Position numbers and translations under genes: made by a program. From Fluviicola sp. (GTDB taxonomy: Bacteria > Bacteroidota > Bacteroidia > Flavobacteriales_D > Crocinitomicaceae), in the NCBI GenBank assembly GCA_002734085.1, contig NVXV01000003.1:1-64000 (forward strand): a DNA stretch of 64,000 nt, read 5' to 3'. This document shows, in pieces, positions 17,374 through 27,240 of the stretch. The notes beneath the pieces are model-generated. The model was not told where the DNA came from and searched no databases. It saw nothing but the letters and a program-made list of their open reading frames with translations. Within the stretch, counting starts at the first letter, position 1. Each line of letters opens with the position of its first letter.

Positions 17374-17520
17374 TGTCTTAATTTTTATTACTTATTCTGA
17401 CGTTAAATATACAAACACTAACGAAAATAGAACTGAATTGTTGGATAGATTGTTAATTTTCTTGACCAAAATAAATTGACCATACAAAATTGAAACTTAT
17501 ACAAATCAATTAATGCAAAA

Positions 17521-18702
17521 TCACTTCTTTAATAGAGTTAATTTCTGATTACCAAACCTTAGAATATAACAACCAGCATCAACATCACTTAAATCTATTG
17601 TTGTTGATGAATTGTTTGCAACATCAAACGAACGTACCAACCTGCCTTGAAGATTATAAATCTCAATCTGGTTGTTCTTATTCAATCCTTTCTTATTCCA
17701 AAAGACATTGAACAATCCTTCTGAAGGATTGGGGTAAACTTTAAACTCCTCAAAATTGTAATCCAGGGAAACAATGTCTGAATAAGAGTACTCTTCATCA
17801 AAATCAACTTGTTTAATACGATAATAACTCAATCCAGGGGTTAACTCCAAATCTATAAATGAATAATTTAACTCTTCAACTGAATATCCGGCACCTTGTA
17901 CTGTCCCTATTTCATACCAATCGTTATTTGATATCATTTTCTCAACAATAAAATGGCTGTTATTTCTTTCTGAAGCTGTTGACCAATTAACATGGGCGTA
18001 ATCGCTCGATACGCTATTTACTGACACTTCAACAAACTCAACAGGTAACGGAGAGCAATCTACTGCACCGACAACAAACTGATCCAACGCTGTTTGATTA
18101 CTACCGCTTCCATCCATTCTCCCTCCGATTACGACATCTCCAGAGCCAACCCAGTACATATTTCGATTATCAGGACCATCATTCATCCAAACCAATGTAT
18201 TATTGACTAAAACCATCCCAACACCATCACATGGAGTATAAATAAACCGATAATGTCTCATTACATTATCATTTGGAATAGCATATACATTTCCTGAATT
18301 CACCGTATTATATCCGCCTCCACCATCGTCTACTCGATAACGTATTATAAGGTTATTGGTTCCTTCAATACGCAAGCTCTGACCTCGCTCAAAAAACTCA
18401 CCTACGCTTTCATCGCGTTGGTAGTAAAAAGAAACATCAATTCCGTTAACATCGAAGGTTGGAGAGCCTGGCACAACCATTTCAATATCCATTTTTGGAA
18501 GTCCAGGGTTAAGTCCGTTCGTTCCACCAATTCCACCAGGACTCGATGTAGCACTAGTAGAAATAGAAGTTGCATTAGGACCAACAGTTGCATTAGTCAC
18601 AGGATTAGAATTAAAATCAAATTGACTGATAATTTGAGCATTAGAAATTCTAATCATAGAAACTAATATTACAAATAACAATAAAGTTCTCAATCGTTTC
18701 AT
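17521..18702 (-). CDS. Secreted protein with T9SS type A sorting domain
   Basis: A 393-residue secreted protein. The signal peptide MKRLRTLLLFVILVSMIRIS ends at an NAQ-type site. A beta-rich jelly-roll-like domain (about 25-220) recalls LamG/concanavalin-type modules. Then comes a segment beginning PLPVEFVEVSVNS with VNWSTASERNNSHFIVEK, a fibronectin-like module common just before T9SS tails. The C-terminus carries the type A signature VYPNPSEGLFNV and ends LRFGNQKLTLLKK. The start is ATG 18702, with TAATTTCG (18715-18722) as a probable -7 element. No enzyme motif; surface or adhesive role inferred. Confidence 0.85.
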   Translation of the reverse strand: MKRLRTLLLFVILVSMIRISNAQIISQFDFNSNPVTNATVGPNATSISTSATSSPGGIGGTNGLNPGLPKMDIEMVVPGSPTFDVNGIDVSFYYQRDESVGEFFERGQSLRIEGTNNLIIRYRVDDGGGGYNTVNSGNVYAIPNDNVMRHYRFIYTPCDGVGMVLVNNTLVWMNDGPDNRNMYWVGSGDVVIGGRMDGSGSNQTALDQFVVGAVDCSPLPVEFVEVSVNSVSSDYAHVNWSTASERNNSHFIVEKMISNNDWYEIGTVQGAGYSVEELNYSFIDLELTPGLSYYRIKQVDFDEEYSYSDIVSLDYNFEEFKVYPNPSEGLFNVFWNKKGLNKNNQIEIYNLQGRLVRSFDVANNSSTTIDLSDVDAGCYILRFGNQKLTLLKK

Positions 18703-18834
18703 AAATACTGAATTCGAAATTATATATAAAATATATCTATTTACTGCCTTAAATGCAGGAACGGACATTTAATTCATGCCTATCACATGCGAAACATACA
18801 GATATAATATAATTATGTCAAGCCTGTTAACTCA

Positions 18835-18863
18835 TTTAACATATTTACTCTGTTAATGTTAAA
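18835..18863. promoter_or_regulatory. Inverted repeat upstream of the T9SS cargo gene
   Basis: TTTAACA (18835-18841) and TGTTAAA (18857-18863) flank 15 nt, and additional TTAA-type copies lie on both sides. It is about 135 bp upstream of the cargo start at 18702. It may be an operator, but AT-rich DNA makes chance occurrence plausible. Confidence 0.3.
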
Positions 18864-18916
18864 GTGTTAAATTAAGGAGTGGTAAATGACTAGGATTCGG
18901 CATTATTTCAACTTAA

Positions 18917-20179
18917 TCACGCTCCAAAAACACTTGAAATATCCTTAAAATAATCTGGATAAGATTTATTTATCGCTTCCGGGTGTTCAATCAATATCGG
19001 ATTCGTTGTTCGCAACCCAAATAACGAAAGCGCCATTGCAATACGGTGATCATTTCTTGAGCTCACTTTACCGCCTTTTATAAACAAGGACTCTCCATTG
19101 CCAACAATATGCATTTCATCTGGTTTCAACTGAATTTCAACACCTAATTTTTCAAACTCTTCCTTAATTGTTAGCGCTCGATTACTCTCTTTGTGTTCTA
19201 AACGAGAAGTACCTTTAATTACTGAAGTGCCATCAGAACAAGCTGCTAAAACAGCTAATGGTGGAAAGAGATCTGGACAATGTGTTGCATCAAACGTAAA
19301 GGCTTTATTCTCGTTTTGTTTTATATTAAGAACATCTTCTTTCCAGTTAAATTCAGCTCCAAACGCTGTTAAAGCGTCCAAAATCCTCATGTCTGCTTGC
19401 CTGGAGCTTGGATTTAAGCCTTCCAACTCAATTTTACCCGCAATTGCAGCAGCCACAATAAGAAAAGAAGCCCCGCTCCAATCCCCTTCTACTTGATATT
19501 TTTTTCTTTTCGGAACTTGACTTCCTTTTACTTCAAAGATTTCGTAATTCTCATTTCGAATTTCAATCCCAAAATCACTCAATATCTCAAGTGTCATGTC
19601 AATGTAGGGAATGCTTTTTAAATTTTTAACATGAATCGTTGTGTTTTGAGTTAATCCAGGTGTGACAATCAGAAGCCCAGTTAACAATTGGGAACTCACC
19701 GCCCCATCGATATGAATTTCGTTCGTTTTTGTTTCTCCTGATATTACGAGCGGTAAACACCCGTCTTTAGAAGTAACAGACTTACCAAATTGTTCCAGAG
19801 CTTCAATCACCATATCCATTGTACGCTCCATAATTGATCCATGTCCTGTTACAGTAAAATCATTTTCAAATAATAAGCTGAATGCACTAAATAGTCTCGT
19901 ACTCAACCCCGACTCACCACAATTGATCTTAACATGTTCTTTTGAATCAAGCTTAATACCTTCTAGTAAATTTAAATCTTTACCATTTCGTTGAATTTTC
20001 GCTCCGAGTGACTGAATTATTTGTTGCGCTGCAACGACGTCATCACAATCCGTTAGATTTTCTAGACACACTAAATATTCACTTAGCGCTGCAATTGCTA
20101 TTGCTCTTTGCGCGTAGCTCTTCGATGAAGGTACTACGAGTTTTCCTGAAACACTTTTTACCGGATCAATTTTTTGCAT
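18917..20179 (-). CDS. aroA: 3-phosphoshikimate 1-carboxyvinyltransferase (EPSP synthase)
   Basis: A 420-residue enzyme of the shikimate pathway that joins phosphoenolpyruvate to shikimate-3-phosphate. Diagnostic motifs are SKSYAQRAIAIAALSE near the N-terminus, NCGESGLSTRLFSAF, GDWSGASFLIVAAA, RLEHKESNR and SSRNDHRIAMALSL. Two inverted alpha/beta domains at normal length. It starts at ATG 20179. It stands alone, with repeat-bearing DNA upstream and about 210 bp of AT-rich DNA before the downstream cargo gene. Confidence 0.96.
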   Translation of the reverse strand: MQKIDPVKSVSGKLVVPSSKSYAQRAIAIAALSEYLVCLENLTDCDDVVAAQQIIQSLGAKIQRNGKDLNLLEGIKLDSKEHVKINCGESGLSTRLFSAFSLLFENDFTVTGHGSIMERTMDMVIEALEQFGKSVTSKDGCLPLVISGETKTNEIHIDGAVSSQLLTGLLIVTPGLTQNTTIHVKNLKSIPYIDMTLEILSDFGIEIRNENYEIFEVKGSQVPKRKKYQVEGDWSGASFLIVAAAIAGKIELEGLNPSSRQADMRILDALTAFGAEFNWKEDVLNIKQNENKAFTFDATHCPDLFPPLAVLAACSDGTSVIKGTSRLEHKESNRALTIKEEFEKLGVEIQLKPDEMHIVGNGESLFIKGGKVSSRNDHRIAMALSLFGLRTTNPILIEHPEAINKSYPDYFKDISSVFGA

Positions 20180-20228
20180 GATGGGTTAAAATTAGAAATA
20201 AAAGAGTGAAAATCGGTGAATAGCATAC

Positions 20229-20307
20229 AAGACTTTGAGATATTAAGACAAAAGACACGCTGCGCTGTATGACTTGATTTATAGAGGTCTTAAAATCTTA
20301 ATGTCTT
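20229..20307. repeat. Palindromic intergenic repeat, copy 1 (AAGAC-TTAAGA type)
   Basis: The arm at 20229-20249 and the reverse complement of 20287-20307 match at 18 of 21 positions by eye, around a 37-nt centre containing GCTGCGC. A related structure occurs at 45999-46080. It sits between the divergent aroA and DoxX-like genes. Confidence 0.6.
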
Positions 20308-20371
20308 AAGATCCAAAAGGAGCAACATCACTCATTCTTCTACCATCAACAGAAATCCCTATATTTAGCAC

Positions 20372-20716
20372 ATGAATTGGTTGTACTTAATGTCAGGGAT
20401 ATACATTTTTGCTGGAGTAATGCACTTTATTACACCTGTGAGCTACGTAAAAATTGTTCCAAAATATATTCCGAAACGAATGCTGATGGTTTATCTATCG
20501 GGATTTTTTGAGGTTCTCTTTGGAGTTGGCTTACTTTTTCCTGAAACACAGTCTTGGTCAGCTATTGGAATTATCGCTTTGTTGATTGCGGTATTCCCTG
20601 CCAACATATACATGGCTCAACGCATGAAAGAAAAACAAAATAAATTTGTCTGGATTGCTTATTTACGCTTACCGTTACAAGCGTTTTTGATTTACTGGGC
20701 TTATTTGTATGTTTAA
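20372..20716 (+). CDS. DoxX-like small membrane protein
   Basis: A 114-residue protein with four hydrophobic segments. The opening WLYLMSGIYIFAGVMHF, the central IPKRMLMVYLSGFFEVLFGVG and the NIYMAQ segment fit the DoxX/DUF4267-type family of four-helix membrane proteins. A -7-like TATATTTA precedes the ATG by about 5 nt. It converges on the ABC ATPase gene. Function is unknown; relatives are linked to redox or thiosulfate metabolism. Confidence 0.82.
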   Translation: MNWLYLMSGIYIFAGVMHFITPVSYVKIVPKYIPKRMLMVYLSGFFEVLFGVGLLFPETQSWSAIGIIALLIAVFPANIYMAQRMKEKQNKFVWIAYLRLPLQAFLIYWAYLYV

Positions 20717-20768
20717 TTTACGATGAATAATGATTTAACTGTTGGTATGATAAAAGTAATGAATTCTA

Positions 20769-21476
20769 TTACACCTCTTTCACTTCAAAAGGATTGAAAT
20801 TCCCTATTGACTCAATTTCATTGATGGTGTTTTTCTCTACACGTAAAACACGTCCCGGAAATTTTTCTACAAGACTCATGTCATGTGTCGCCATGAGTAA
20901 TGTTGTTCCTTCTTTTGCAATTGCGATGAGTAGTTTCATAATTGCTTCAGAAGTCTCAGGGTCTAAATTACCTGTTGGCTCATCGGCCAAAATAAGTTCT
21001 GGCTTGTTCAGTAAAGCGCGTGCAATAGCCACACGCTGTTGTTCTCCTCCGGAAAGTTCATGCGGCATGCGATAAGCCTTCTCTTCAATTCCAACCATTT
21101 GCAACACTTCCAACGAACGCTGATCCATTAATCTTTTTTTCTTCCAGCCTGTTGCTTTAAGCACAAAATGCAGGTTTTTCATAACAGAGCGATCGTATAA
21201 AAGTTGAAAATCTTGAAATACGATACCAATCTTTCTTCTTAGAAGTGGAATTTCTTTTTTTCGGAGTTTGTTCAAATCAAAACCTGCTACCTCTCCTTGT
21301 CCATCTACAAGCTTCAAATCTCCGTAAAGCGTTTTCAAGAAACTACTTTTTCCGGACCCAGTTTTTCCAATCAAATAGACAAATTCTTTTTGCTCAAGTA
21401 AAACATTTACATGTTGCAAAACAGTAACCTTCTTCTGTTCTATTCGACCTTCCTTTATATGAACAACCTTTTCCAC
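20769..21476 (-). CDS. ftsE: FtsE-like ABC transporter ATP-binding protein
   Basis: About 235 residues. Walker A GKTGSGKSSF, Q-loop FQDFQLL, signature LSGGEQQR, Walker B LILADEPTGNLD and the H-loop ATHD are all present. The EFVYLIGKTGSGKS stretch is typical of Bacteroidota FtsE, the ATPase that with FtsX controls cell-wall hydrolases at division. No ATG fits the N-terminus; GTG at 21476 gives VEKVVHIKEGRIEQ and the family length, whereas the TTG at 21530 would add a hydrophobic stretch of about 18 residues. No ftsX is adjacent, so the partner must be elsewhere. Related LolD-type ATPases cannot be excluded. Confidence 0.85.
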   Translation of the reverse strand: MEKVVHIKEGRIEQKKVTVLQHVNVLLEQKEFVYLIGKTGSGKSSFLKTLYGDLKLVDGQGEVAGFDLNKLRKKEIPLLRRKIGIVFQDFQLLYDRSVMKNLHFVLKATGWKKKRLMDQRSLEVLQMVGIEEKAYRMPHELSGGEQQRVAIARALLNKPELILADEPTGNLDPETSEAIMKLLIAIAKEGTTLLMATHDMSLVEKFPGRVLRVEKNTINEIESIGNFNPFEVKEV

Positions 21477-21639
21477 GATATTGGTTTTTACAAAGATGAA
21501 CAAAAAATAGTAAGAAATATTATTCTTCAAATAACAATCTTAACAGATTTTCGTTTAAAACTTTTAGGAAGTCCTTCCAGCTCATCGCTTTTCCTGTATA
21601 CTTTTAACATGTTAAGTTATAATGAATAATATACAAATC

Positions 21640-24600
21640 ATGAAATTCAAGCCACAGTTGCTTTTGTTCCTGTTTTCTTTGATAGCAATGCCCTTTTTAT
21701 TTGGACAAACATCAGAGGAATACAGTGGCGAATATGCCAATTTTTATCGAGCTGAAGAATTGTTTGAGAAAGAACAATATAACTCGGCGAGAGAGGTTTT
21801 TGCTGAGTTTTTAGCTGAATTCAAAGATAAAAATGATCCTCAATACATAAAAGCGAGGTATTATGAAGGACTTTCTGCGCTTCACCTCTACAACAATGAC
21901 GCGATTAAGTTACTTCAAGAATTCAATAACGACTATCCAGAGAATATTTATAAGAACACGATATATTTTAAAATCGGACAGTACTTTTATCAACGCAAAA
22001 AATACAACGATGCGCGAGAGTGGCTCGACAAAACAGATAAAACCGAAATCGACACTTCTTATATTGCAGAATACTATTTTAAGTTAGGATATTCCAATTT
22101 CCAACTTGGAGAATATTCTGAAGCGAGAAATTCATTTCATGAAATAAAAGACGGAAAATCGGCTTATGCCGCACCCGCATTGTACTATTATTCACATATC
22201 GCTTATCAAAACAAAACTTATCAAGTAGCACTTGAAGGATTTTTAGAGTTAATGGATGATCCTACATTCAGGAATGAAGTTCCTTACTATATCACCCAGA
22301 TTTATTATTTACTTGGCAATTATGAAAAAGTAACTGAATTTGCTCCCATAGCTGAAGACCCAGACTCCAAAGAAACTTCGGCAGAAATGAATTTATTAAT
22401 CGGTGATGCTTATTATAAAATTAAAAAATATGATGAGGCTGTTCCTTACCTCGAGGATTATGATAAGCGTAAAAAAACAACTCGGGAACAAGATTACGCC
22501 CTTGGTTTTGCTTATTATAAAAGTAAGCAGTGTGATAAGGCCATTAAAATGTTTGATCGGGTTTCAAGAACTGAGGATGAATTGGCTCAAGCTGCACTAT
22601 ATCATGCCGCAGAATGCTATTTAAAGAATGATGAGTTGAACTATGCAAGAGCCGCTTTCAAGGGTGCTTCTGATTTAAAATATGACGCAGAAATTCAAGA
22701 AGATGCACTCTACAATTATGCTGTTCTTTCTTATGAATTAGACTACAATCCTTACGATGAAGCGATTCTAACATTCGAGTATTTTTTAAATGAATTCCCA
22801 AATTCAAAAAGAACTGAGGATGTTTATGGATATTTAATCAACGTATATTCAAGTACAAAACGTTACAAATCAGCACTTGAATCAATTGAGCGTATAGATC
22901 GGTTAAATATTAAATTAAAAACAGCGTACCAAATTGTTTCTTATAACATGGGGATAGAGGCTTTTGAAAGGGGTGATTACAGCGGAGCAATAAGAGCTTT
23001 AGAAGGTGTTTCAAAATACGATGTGGATCCAAGTTTGACTGGTGGCGCCGTATTTTGGCAAGCTGATGCACTATATAATTTATCCAAATACACGGAATCA
23101 ATAAAAAAATATCGTGAATTTTTAGCCATTCCAGGGGTGACAGATCAATCCTTGAAAGAGTCTGCCTATTATAACATTGCTTATGCTTATTTCCAACAAA
23201 ATGATTGGATTCAAGCGATTGAAGCTTTTAGAACATTTACACAATTATCAAACATTAAAAACCAAAGAAAATTAGCTGATGCGTATGCTAGAATAGGTGA
23301 TGCTTATTACACAAAAAAGAATCCAGAGTTTAACCTGGCAGTTTTAAACTATGAAAAGTCAATTGACCTCAAACAGGGAAATGAAGATCGAACACTGTTT
23401 TCATTGGCTAAAGCATATCAATATTTACCAAACAAACGTCAAGAAAAAATCACAACCTTGTTAGATATAATAAATAACTATACAGGTTCTACATATATGA
23501 TTCCAGCTATTTTTGAAGTAGGCTTAAGTTATAAGTATGAGGGCAATCTATCAAAAGCATTAGATTACCTAAACCAAATCATTAATGACTACCCGAATAA
23601 CATCTTGGTAAAAGATGCAATAATTGAAATTGGCGATATTAAATACAAACAAAAGAAATATCAAGAATCAGAAAGTTATTTTAGAAGGGTGCTCAATGAA
23701 TACTCCTTAGATACTACAAACTGTAAAAGAGCAACAAATGGCTTGCAAGATATTTATAGAGCAACACGACAACAAGAAAAAATCACTCAATTAAGTAAAG
23801 AATATGCTTGTGCTGATATCTCAGAAGATGATGAGGAAATATTCTATTACGAAACGGCTAATGAACTATACCTCAATGAGGAGTATGACGAAGCAATTCC
23901 TGAAATTGAAAAATATTTGAATAAATATCCAAGTGGACGTTTTTCAATTCAATTAATTAGTTATTTGGCTGATATATATTACCAAAGGGATAATAAAGAA
24001 AAAGCAATATCCTATTATGAACAAATTATTGAGCGACCAAAATCGGCGTATACCGAAGAGGCGCTTGTTAGAACCTCAAAAACACTATACAACAATGGAG
24101 AATACGAAAGAGCCCTTCCGTATTACGAACAGCTTGAAGATTTAGCTTCTAGTCCACAAGTGATATACAACACACGTGTTGGTTTAATGAGATGTAATTT
24201 CTTAGTAGATAATCACGAAAATGCAGCAGAGGCAGCTGAAAAAGTATTAGAGGATAAACTATTGAGTGATGAAAAAGTAAAACTTGAAGCTAATTATGTG
24301 GCAGGAATGTCCAATTTTTACAGTGAACAATATCAAACTTCCTTACCTTACCTTAAGTGGACGGCTGACAACACAGGAGAAGTTAGAGGAACTGAGGCAC
24401 TCTTTACTTTAAGCTATAGTCATTATCATTTGGAGAATTATGAAAAAGCGGAAGAATTGCACAAAAACTTACTCAAGCGTAAACCAGCTTACGATTATTG
24501 GATTGCGAGATCACTGATTTTACAAACACGTGTGTTTATGGCAACAGATGATTTATTCCAAGCTGAAAAAACAATCGATTTGGTAATTAATAATTATCCT

Positions 24601-24732
24601 AACGATGAAGATGGCGTGCTAACAGAAGCAGAAAGAGTAAAGTCTGAATTAATGCAATTGAAAGACAAACCAAAAGATACCGAAGACGATACAGATCGAA
24701 GTATTGATTTAAACGAAGGCGATGATGAATAA
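21640..24732 (+). CDS. Large periplasmic TPR protein
   Basis: A 1,030-residue exported protein. The signal peptide MKFKPQLLLFLFSLIAMPFL ends at FGQ. Nearly all of the rest is tandem tetratricopeptide-type helical pairs of about 34-38 residues, with repeated motifs such as YYFKLGYSNFQLGEYSEA and YNIAYAYFQQNDWIQAIEAF. The end is acidic. ATG 21640 begins the signal peptide; ATG 21622 is also possible. The next gene starts inside the last codons, so the two are translationally coupled and probably form a periplasmic scaffold plus outer-membrane partner. Confidence 0.9.
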   Translation: MKFKPQLLLFLFSLIAMPFLFGQTSEEYSGEYANFYRAEELFEKEQYNSAREVFAEFLAEFKDKNDPQYIKARYYEGLSALHLYNNDAIKLLQEFNNDYPENIYKNTIYFKIGQYFYQRKKYNDAREWLDKTDKTEIDTSYIAEYYFKLGYSNFQLGEYSEARNSFHEIKDGKSAYAAPALYYYSHIAYQNKTYQVALEGFLELMDDPTFRNEVPYYITQIYYLLGNYEKVTEFAPIAEDPDSKETSAEMNLLIGDAYYKIKKYDEAVPYLEDYDKRKKTTREQDYALGFAYYKSKQCDKAIKMFDRVSRTEDELAQAALYHAAECYLKNDELNYARAAFKGASDLKYDAEIQEDALYNYAVLSYELDYNPYDEAILTFEYFLNEFPNSKRTEDVYGYLINVYSSTKRYKSALESIERIDRLNIKLKTAYQIVSYNMGIEAFERGDYSGAIRALEGVSKYDVDPSLTGGAVFWQADALYNLSKYTESIKKYREFLAIPGVTDQSLKESAYYNIAYAYFQQNDWIQAIEAFRTFTQLSNIKNQRKLADAYARIGDAYYTKKNPEFNLAVLNYEKSIDLKQGNEDRTLFSLAKAYQYLPNKRQEKITTLLDIINNYTGSTYMIPAIFEVGLSYKYEGNLSKALDYLNQIINDYPNNILVKDAIIEIGDIKYKQKKYQESESYFRRVLNEYSLDTTNCKRATNGLQDIYRATRQQEKITQLSKEYACADISEDDEEIFYYETANELYLNEEYDEAIPEIEKYLNKYPSGRFSIQLISYLADIYYQRDNKEKAISYYEQIIERPKSAYTEEALVRTSKTLYNNGEYERALPYYEQLEDLASSPQVIYNTRVGLMRCNFLVDNHENAAEAAEKVLEDKLLSDEKVKLEANYVAGMSNFYSEQYQTSLPYLKWTADNTGEVRGTEALFTLSYSHYHLENYEKAEELHKNLLKRKPAYDYWIARSLILQTRVFMATDDLFQAEKTIDLVINNYPNDEDGVLTEAERVKSELMQLKDKPKDTEDDTDRSIDLNEGDDE

Positions 24733-26452
24733 ATTAGGACTTACCATATTGGCAACAAGTTTTGTATTCAGTTTAATGAGCCAAAACAATAATGAAGGTG
24801 ACGTTAGTGTTATCACTGACTCAGATCGTTCTCTTGCACCAGTACAGCGTATTTCAATGCGCCCAAAAATGATTGATACGGTAATCTCATCTTCAATTGT
24901 GGAATACCCCTTACTCGTGATTCAAAAAGAGACTTCTTTTGATCTTGACAATATAGAACCCGCAAATATTCGACATAAACCTCAACTTTCTCAACTCTAC
25001 AGAGGTTATGCGAAAATTGGAGGAGGAAGTAGGTTAATGGGATTAGGTGAAGTATATTACGGTTCTGTACGTTCTAGAAAATACAACTGGGGTATTCACG
25101 CCAAACACTTATCCGAGTGGGGACAAATAAAAGACTATGCTCCTTCTCAATACGATAGAACAAGTGTTAAGGCTTTTGGAAAAGTTGAAGAAAGAAGGTA
25201 TTCTTATGGGGGTGAACTCGGGTACAAGAACCAAGGGTTACACTATTATGGATTTGAAAATCCTGATGCTTCCAGAGATAGCATTTCGCAACGTTACCAA
25301 TCTATAGATTTTTCTGGTTTCTTTGACTCACACAAAAAAGATAGCTCAATGCTGAATTATCGTGTAGGGCTAGACTATTCAAATTTCATGGATCAAAAAC
25401 CTGAAATTGATTCTCTCGATAAATGGAGAGGAAGAGAAAATTACGCTGCCTTAAGAACCAGGTGGCAATATAACATGAGCAGTAATGTCCTGCTGTCTAA
25501 TCTGCGTGCAGACCTTAATGTACTCTACAACGATTATCGCTATGGAATCAAAGACAGTTCTTTAACTGCGTTAGACACTGGATTTATCTCGAGTAACACA
25601 ATAATACAGCTTAGACCTATAACTCATTTTTACAGTAAAAATGAAAAGTTTCAGTTTAAAATTGGGGGTGAACTAGCCATAGACATTCGAGAGAAAACAA
25701 AAGCAACACTTTACCCAATTGCAGAGGTAAGGTACTCTTTATTTAACGACTTATTTATTCCTTATGCTGGACTTGAAGGAGGATTAAAACAGCAAAGATT
25801 TCAAAACCTAGCAGCTCAAAATGAATTCATCAGCTCTAATGTTGAACTTCGAAACCAAGAACGTTATGAATTACACTTTGGAATCAAAGGGACATTGTCG
25901 AAAAAAATGAGTTTTAATGTTGGGGCTTCATTCTCTCAAAACAGAAACCACGTACTTTTTGTAAATGACACGATTTATTCTTCAGGAAATCAATTCAACG
26001 TCATTTATGACACGATTAATATTTCGAGAATAACAGGTAGCTTATCTTATCAAGCGAATGAAAAATTAAAAATTGATGGAATAGCACATTTTAATAGTTA
26101 TCAGGCGAGAAATAATCCATATGCTTGGAACTTACCACAACTTGAAGTCATCCTCAGAGGGAATTACAACATTGCAGATAAATTGATTATTAGAGCGGAC
26201 TTCACACTTGAAACAGGAAGAAAAACAAAAGTTTTTGATCCTACATTGGAAGGTGTTGAAGAGCAGGATGGTACTTATTTTATGCCACTTGGTGTTATTG
26301 CAGATGCAAACATTGGGGCTGAATTTAGATATACAAAGCGCATCTCTATTTTTGCTAACTTCAACAATGTTGCTGCACAGCGCTACAAACGATGGTTTAA
26401 TTATCCTGTGCAAGGTTTTCAATTTATGGCAGGTGCTACCTTTAGGTTTTAA
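24722..26452 (+). CDS. Outer-membrane beta-barrel protein (TonB-receptor-like barrel without plug)
   Basis: A 576-residue protein with signal peptide MMNKLGLTILATSFVFSLMS. From about residue 95 it shows alternating amphipathic strands with aromatic girdles, ending in FQFMAGATFRF, whose terminal Phe is the classic outer-membrane barrel signature. There is no obvious plug domain or TonB box. The N-terminal ~90 residues may be periplasmic and contact the TPR protein. Two ATG codons (24722, 24725) lie within the upstream stop region, an 8-11 bp overlap that argues for a stable stoichiometric pair. Substrate unknown. Confidence 0.85.
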   Translation: MMNKLGLTILATSFVFSLMSQNNNEGDVSVITDSDRSLAPVQRISMRPKMIDTVISSSIVEYPLLVIQKETSFDLDNIEPANIRHKPQLSQLYRGYAKIGGGSRLMGLGEVYYGSVRSRKYNWGIHAKHLSEWGQIKDYAPSQYDRTSVKAFGKVEERRYSYGGELGYKNQGLHYYGFENPDASRDSISQRYQSIDFSGFFDSHKKDSSMLNYRVGLDYSNFMDQKPEIDSLDKWRGRENYAALRTRWQYNMSSNVLLSNLRADLNVLYNDYRYGIKDSSLTALDTGFISSNTIIQLRPITHFYSKNEKFQFKIGGELAIDIREKTKATLYPIAEVRYSLFNDLFIPYAGLEGGLKQQRFQNLAAQNEFISSNVELRNQERYELHFGIKGTLSKKMSFNVGASFSQNRNHVLFVNDTIYSSGNQFNVIYDTINISRITGSLSYQANEKLKIDGIAHFNSYQARNNPYAWNLPQLEVILRGNYNIADKLIIRADFTLETGRKTKVFDPTLEGVEEQDGTYFMPLGVIADANIGAEFRYTKRISIFANFNNVAAQRYKRWFNYPVQGFQFMAGATFRF

Positions 26453-26500
26453 GGGGTAGTATTACACTGCGATTTTTCTTATTGAATAATCGCTCTTAAG

Positions 26501-27214
26501 TTAGTTTAATATCTTTTTTAATAAGGCATTAATCTCGTTAGCACGCGTTAAAGTCATCATGTGAGAACCTTCTTCAATTACGTAATTTATAGATAATTCA
26601 TCAATCGGAATTGTGTTGTCTTTTGCGCCATGAATATGAATAATATTCTTGCTACACGATGTTCTATTCCAATGAATAAGCATTTCAACAGTTCGTTTAA
26701 AATATAATGGAGATTTGCGGTTAAGCATTGATACAAAAGTTTCTTTTTCATTTCTACGATCTGGCTCAACAATGGGCTGTAAAAGTAGAGCTCCTTTCTT
26801 ATACCAGTGATCAGGTATAATTTTAAAGAGTTGATACTTTCTTTGAACGGTATACTTTCGTGGCAACTCATCCATCGTTTTTGCACTAGATATTATTATA
26901 GTTTTCTCAGGATTTAAGACGTGTGCTATTTCTGTACAGAACATTCCTCCTAAAGAAACCCCAATCAAGACAAAAGATCTTGTAGTGTCAATTTCCTCAC
27001 TTAACCGCATCGCAAAGTCGCTCAAACTTTCATTTTCTGGAGGGACTCCGTAATCAAAGCAATGAACTTTATATTTAGAAGTATCAAACTCCAGTTTTGA
27101 AAAAATCCTACAATCTGAGCCTTGTCCTGGAAACAAGTACACATCCGTTTTTTGCTGAGCATTAGAAAAAGTAATCGCCCAACAGAATAGTACTGTAAAA
27201 ATTGATCTAAGCAT
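26501..27214 (-). CDS. Exported alpha/beta hydrolase
   Basis: A 237-residue protein with signal peptide ending FSNAQQ. The region DVYLFPGQGSDCRIF corresponds to the oxyanion loop. The nucleophile elbow is GVSLGG, the catalytic acid probably in HIHGAKDNTIP, and the His in EEGSHMMT. These fit a periplasmic or outer-membrane-facing esterase/lipase. It lies 26 bp before the hemL gene end in the same orientation, so co-transcription with hemL is possible. Substrate unknown. Confidence 0.85.
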   Translation of the reverse strand: MLRSIFTVLFCWAITFSNAQQKTDVYLFPGQGSDCRIFSKLEFDTSKYKVHCFDYGVPPENESLSDFAMRLSEEIDTTRSFVLIGVSLGGMFCTEIAHVLNPEKTIIISSAKTMDELPRKYTVQRKYQLFKIIPDHWYKKGALLLQPIVEPDRRNEKETFVSMLNRKSPLYFKRTVEMLIHWNRTSCSKNIIHIHGAKDNTIPIDELSINYVIEEGSHMMTLTRANEINALLKKILN

Positions 27215-27240
27215 GATTAAAACTAAAAGATTCTAATCAA

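Noticed and set aside
26455-26495. Hairpin GCGATT...AATCGC between the barrel and lipase-like genes as a terminator
   Set aside because: The stem is only 6 bp with a long loop and no good T-run; too weak to call.
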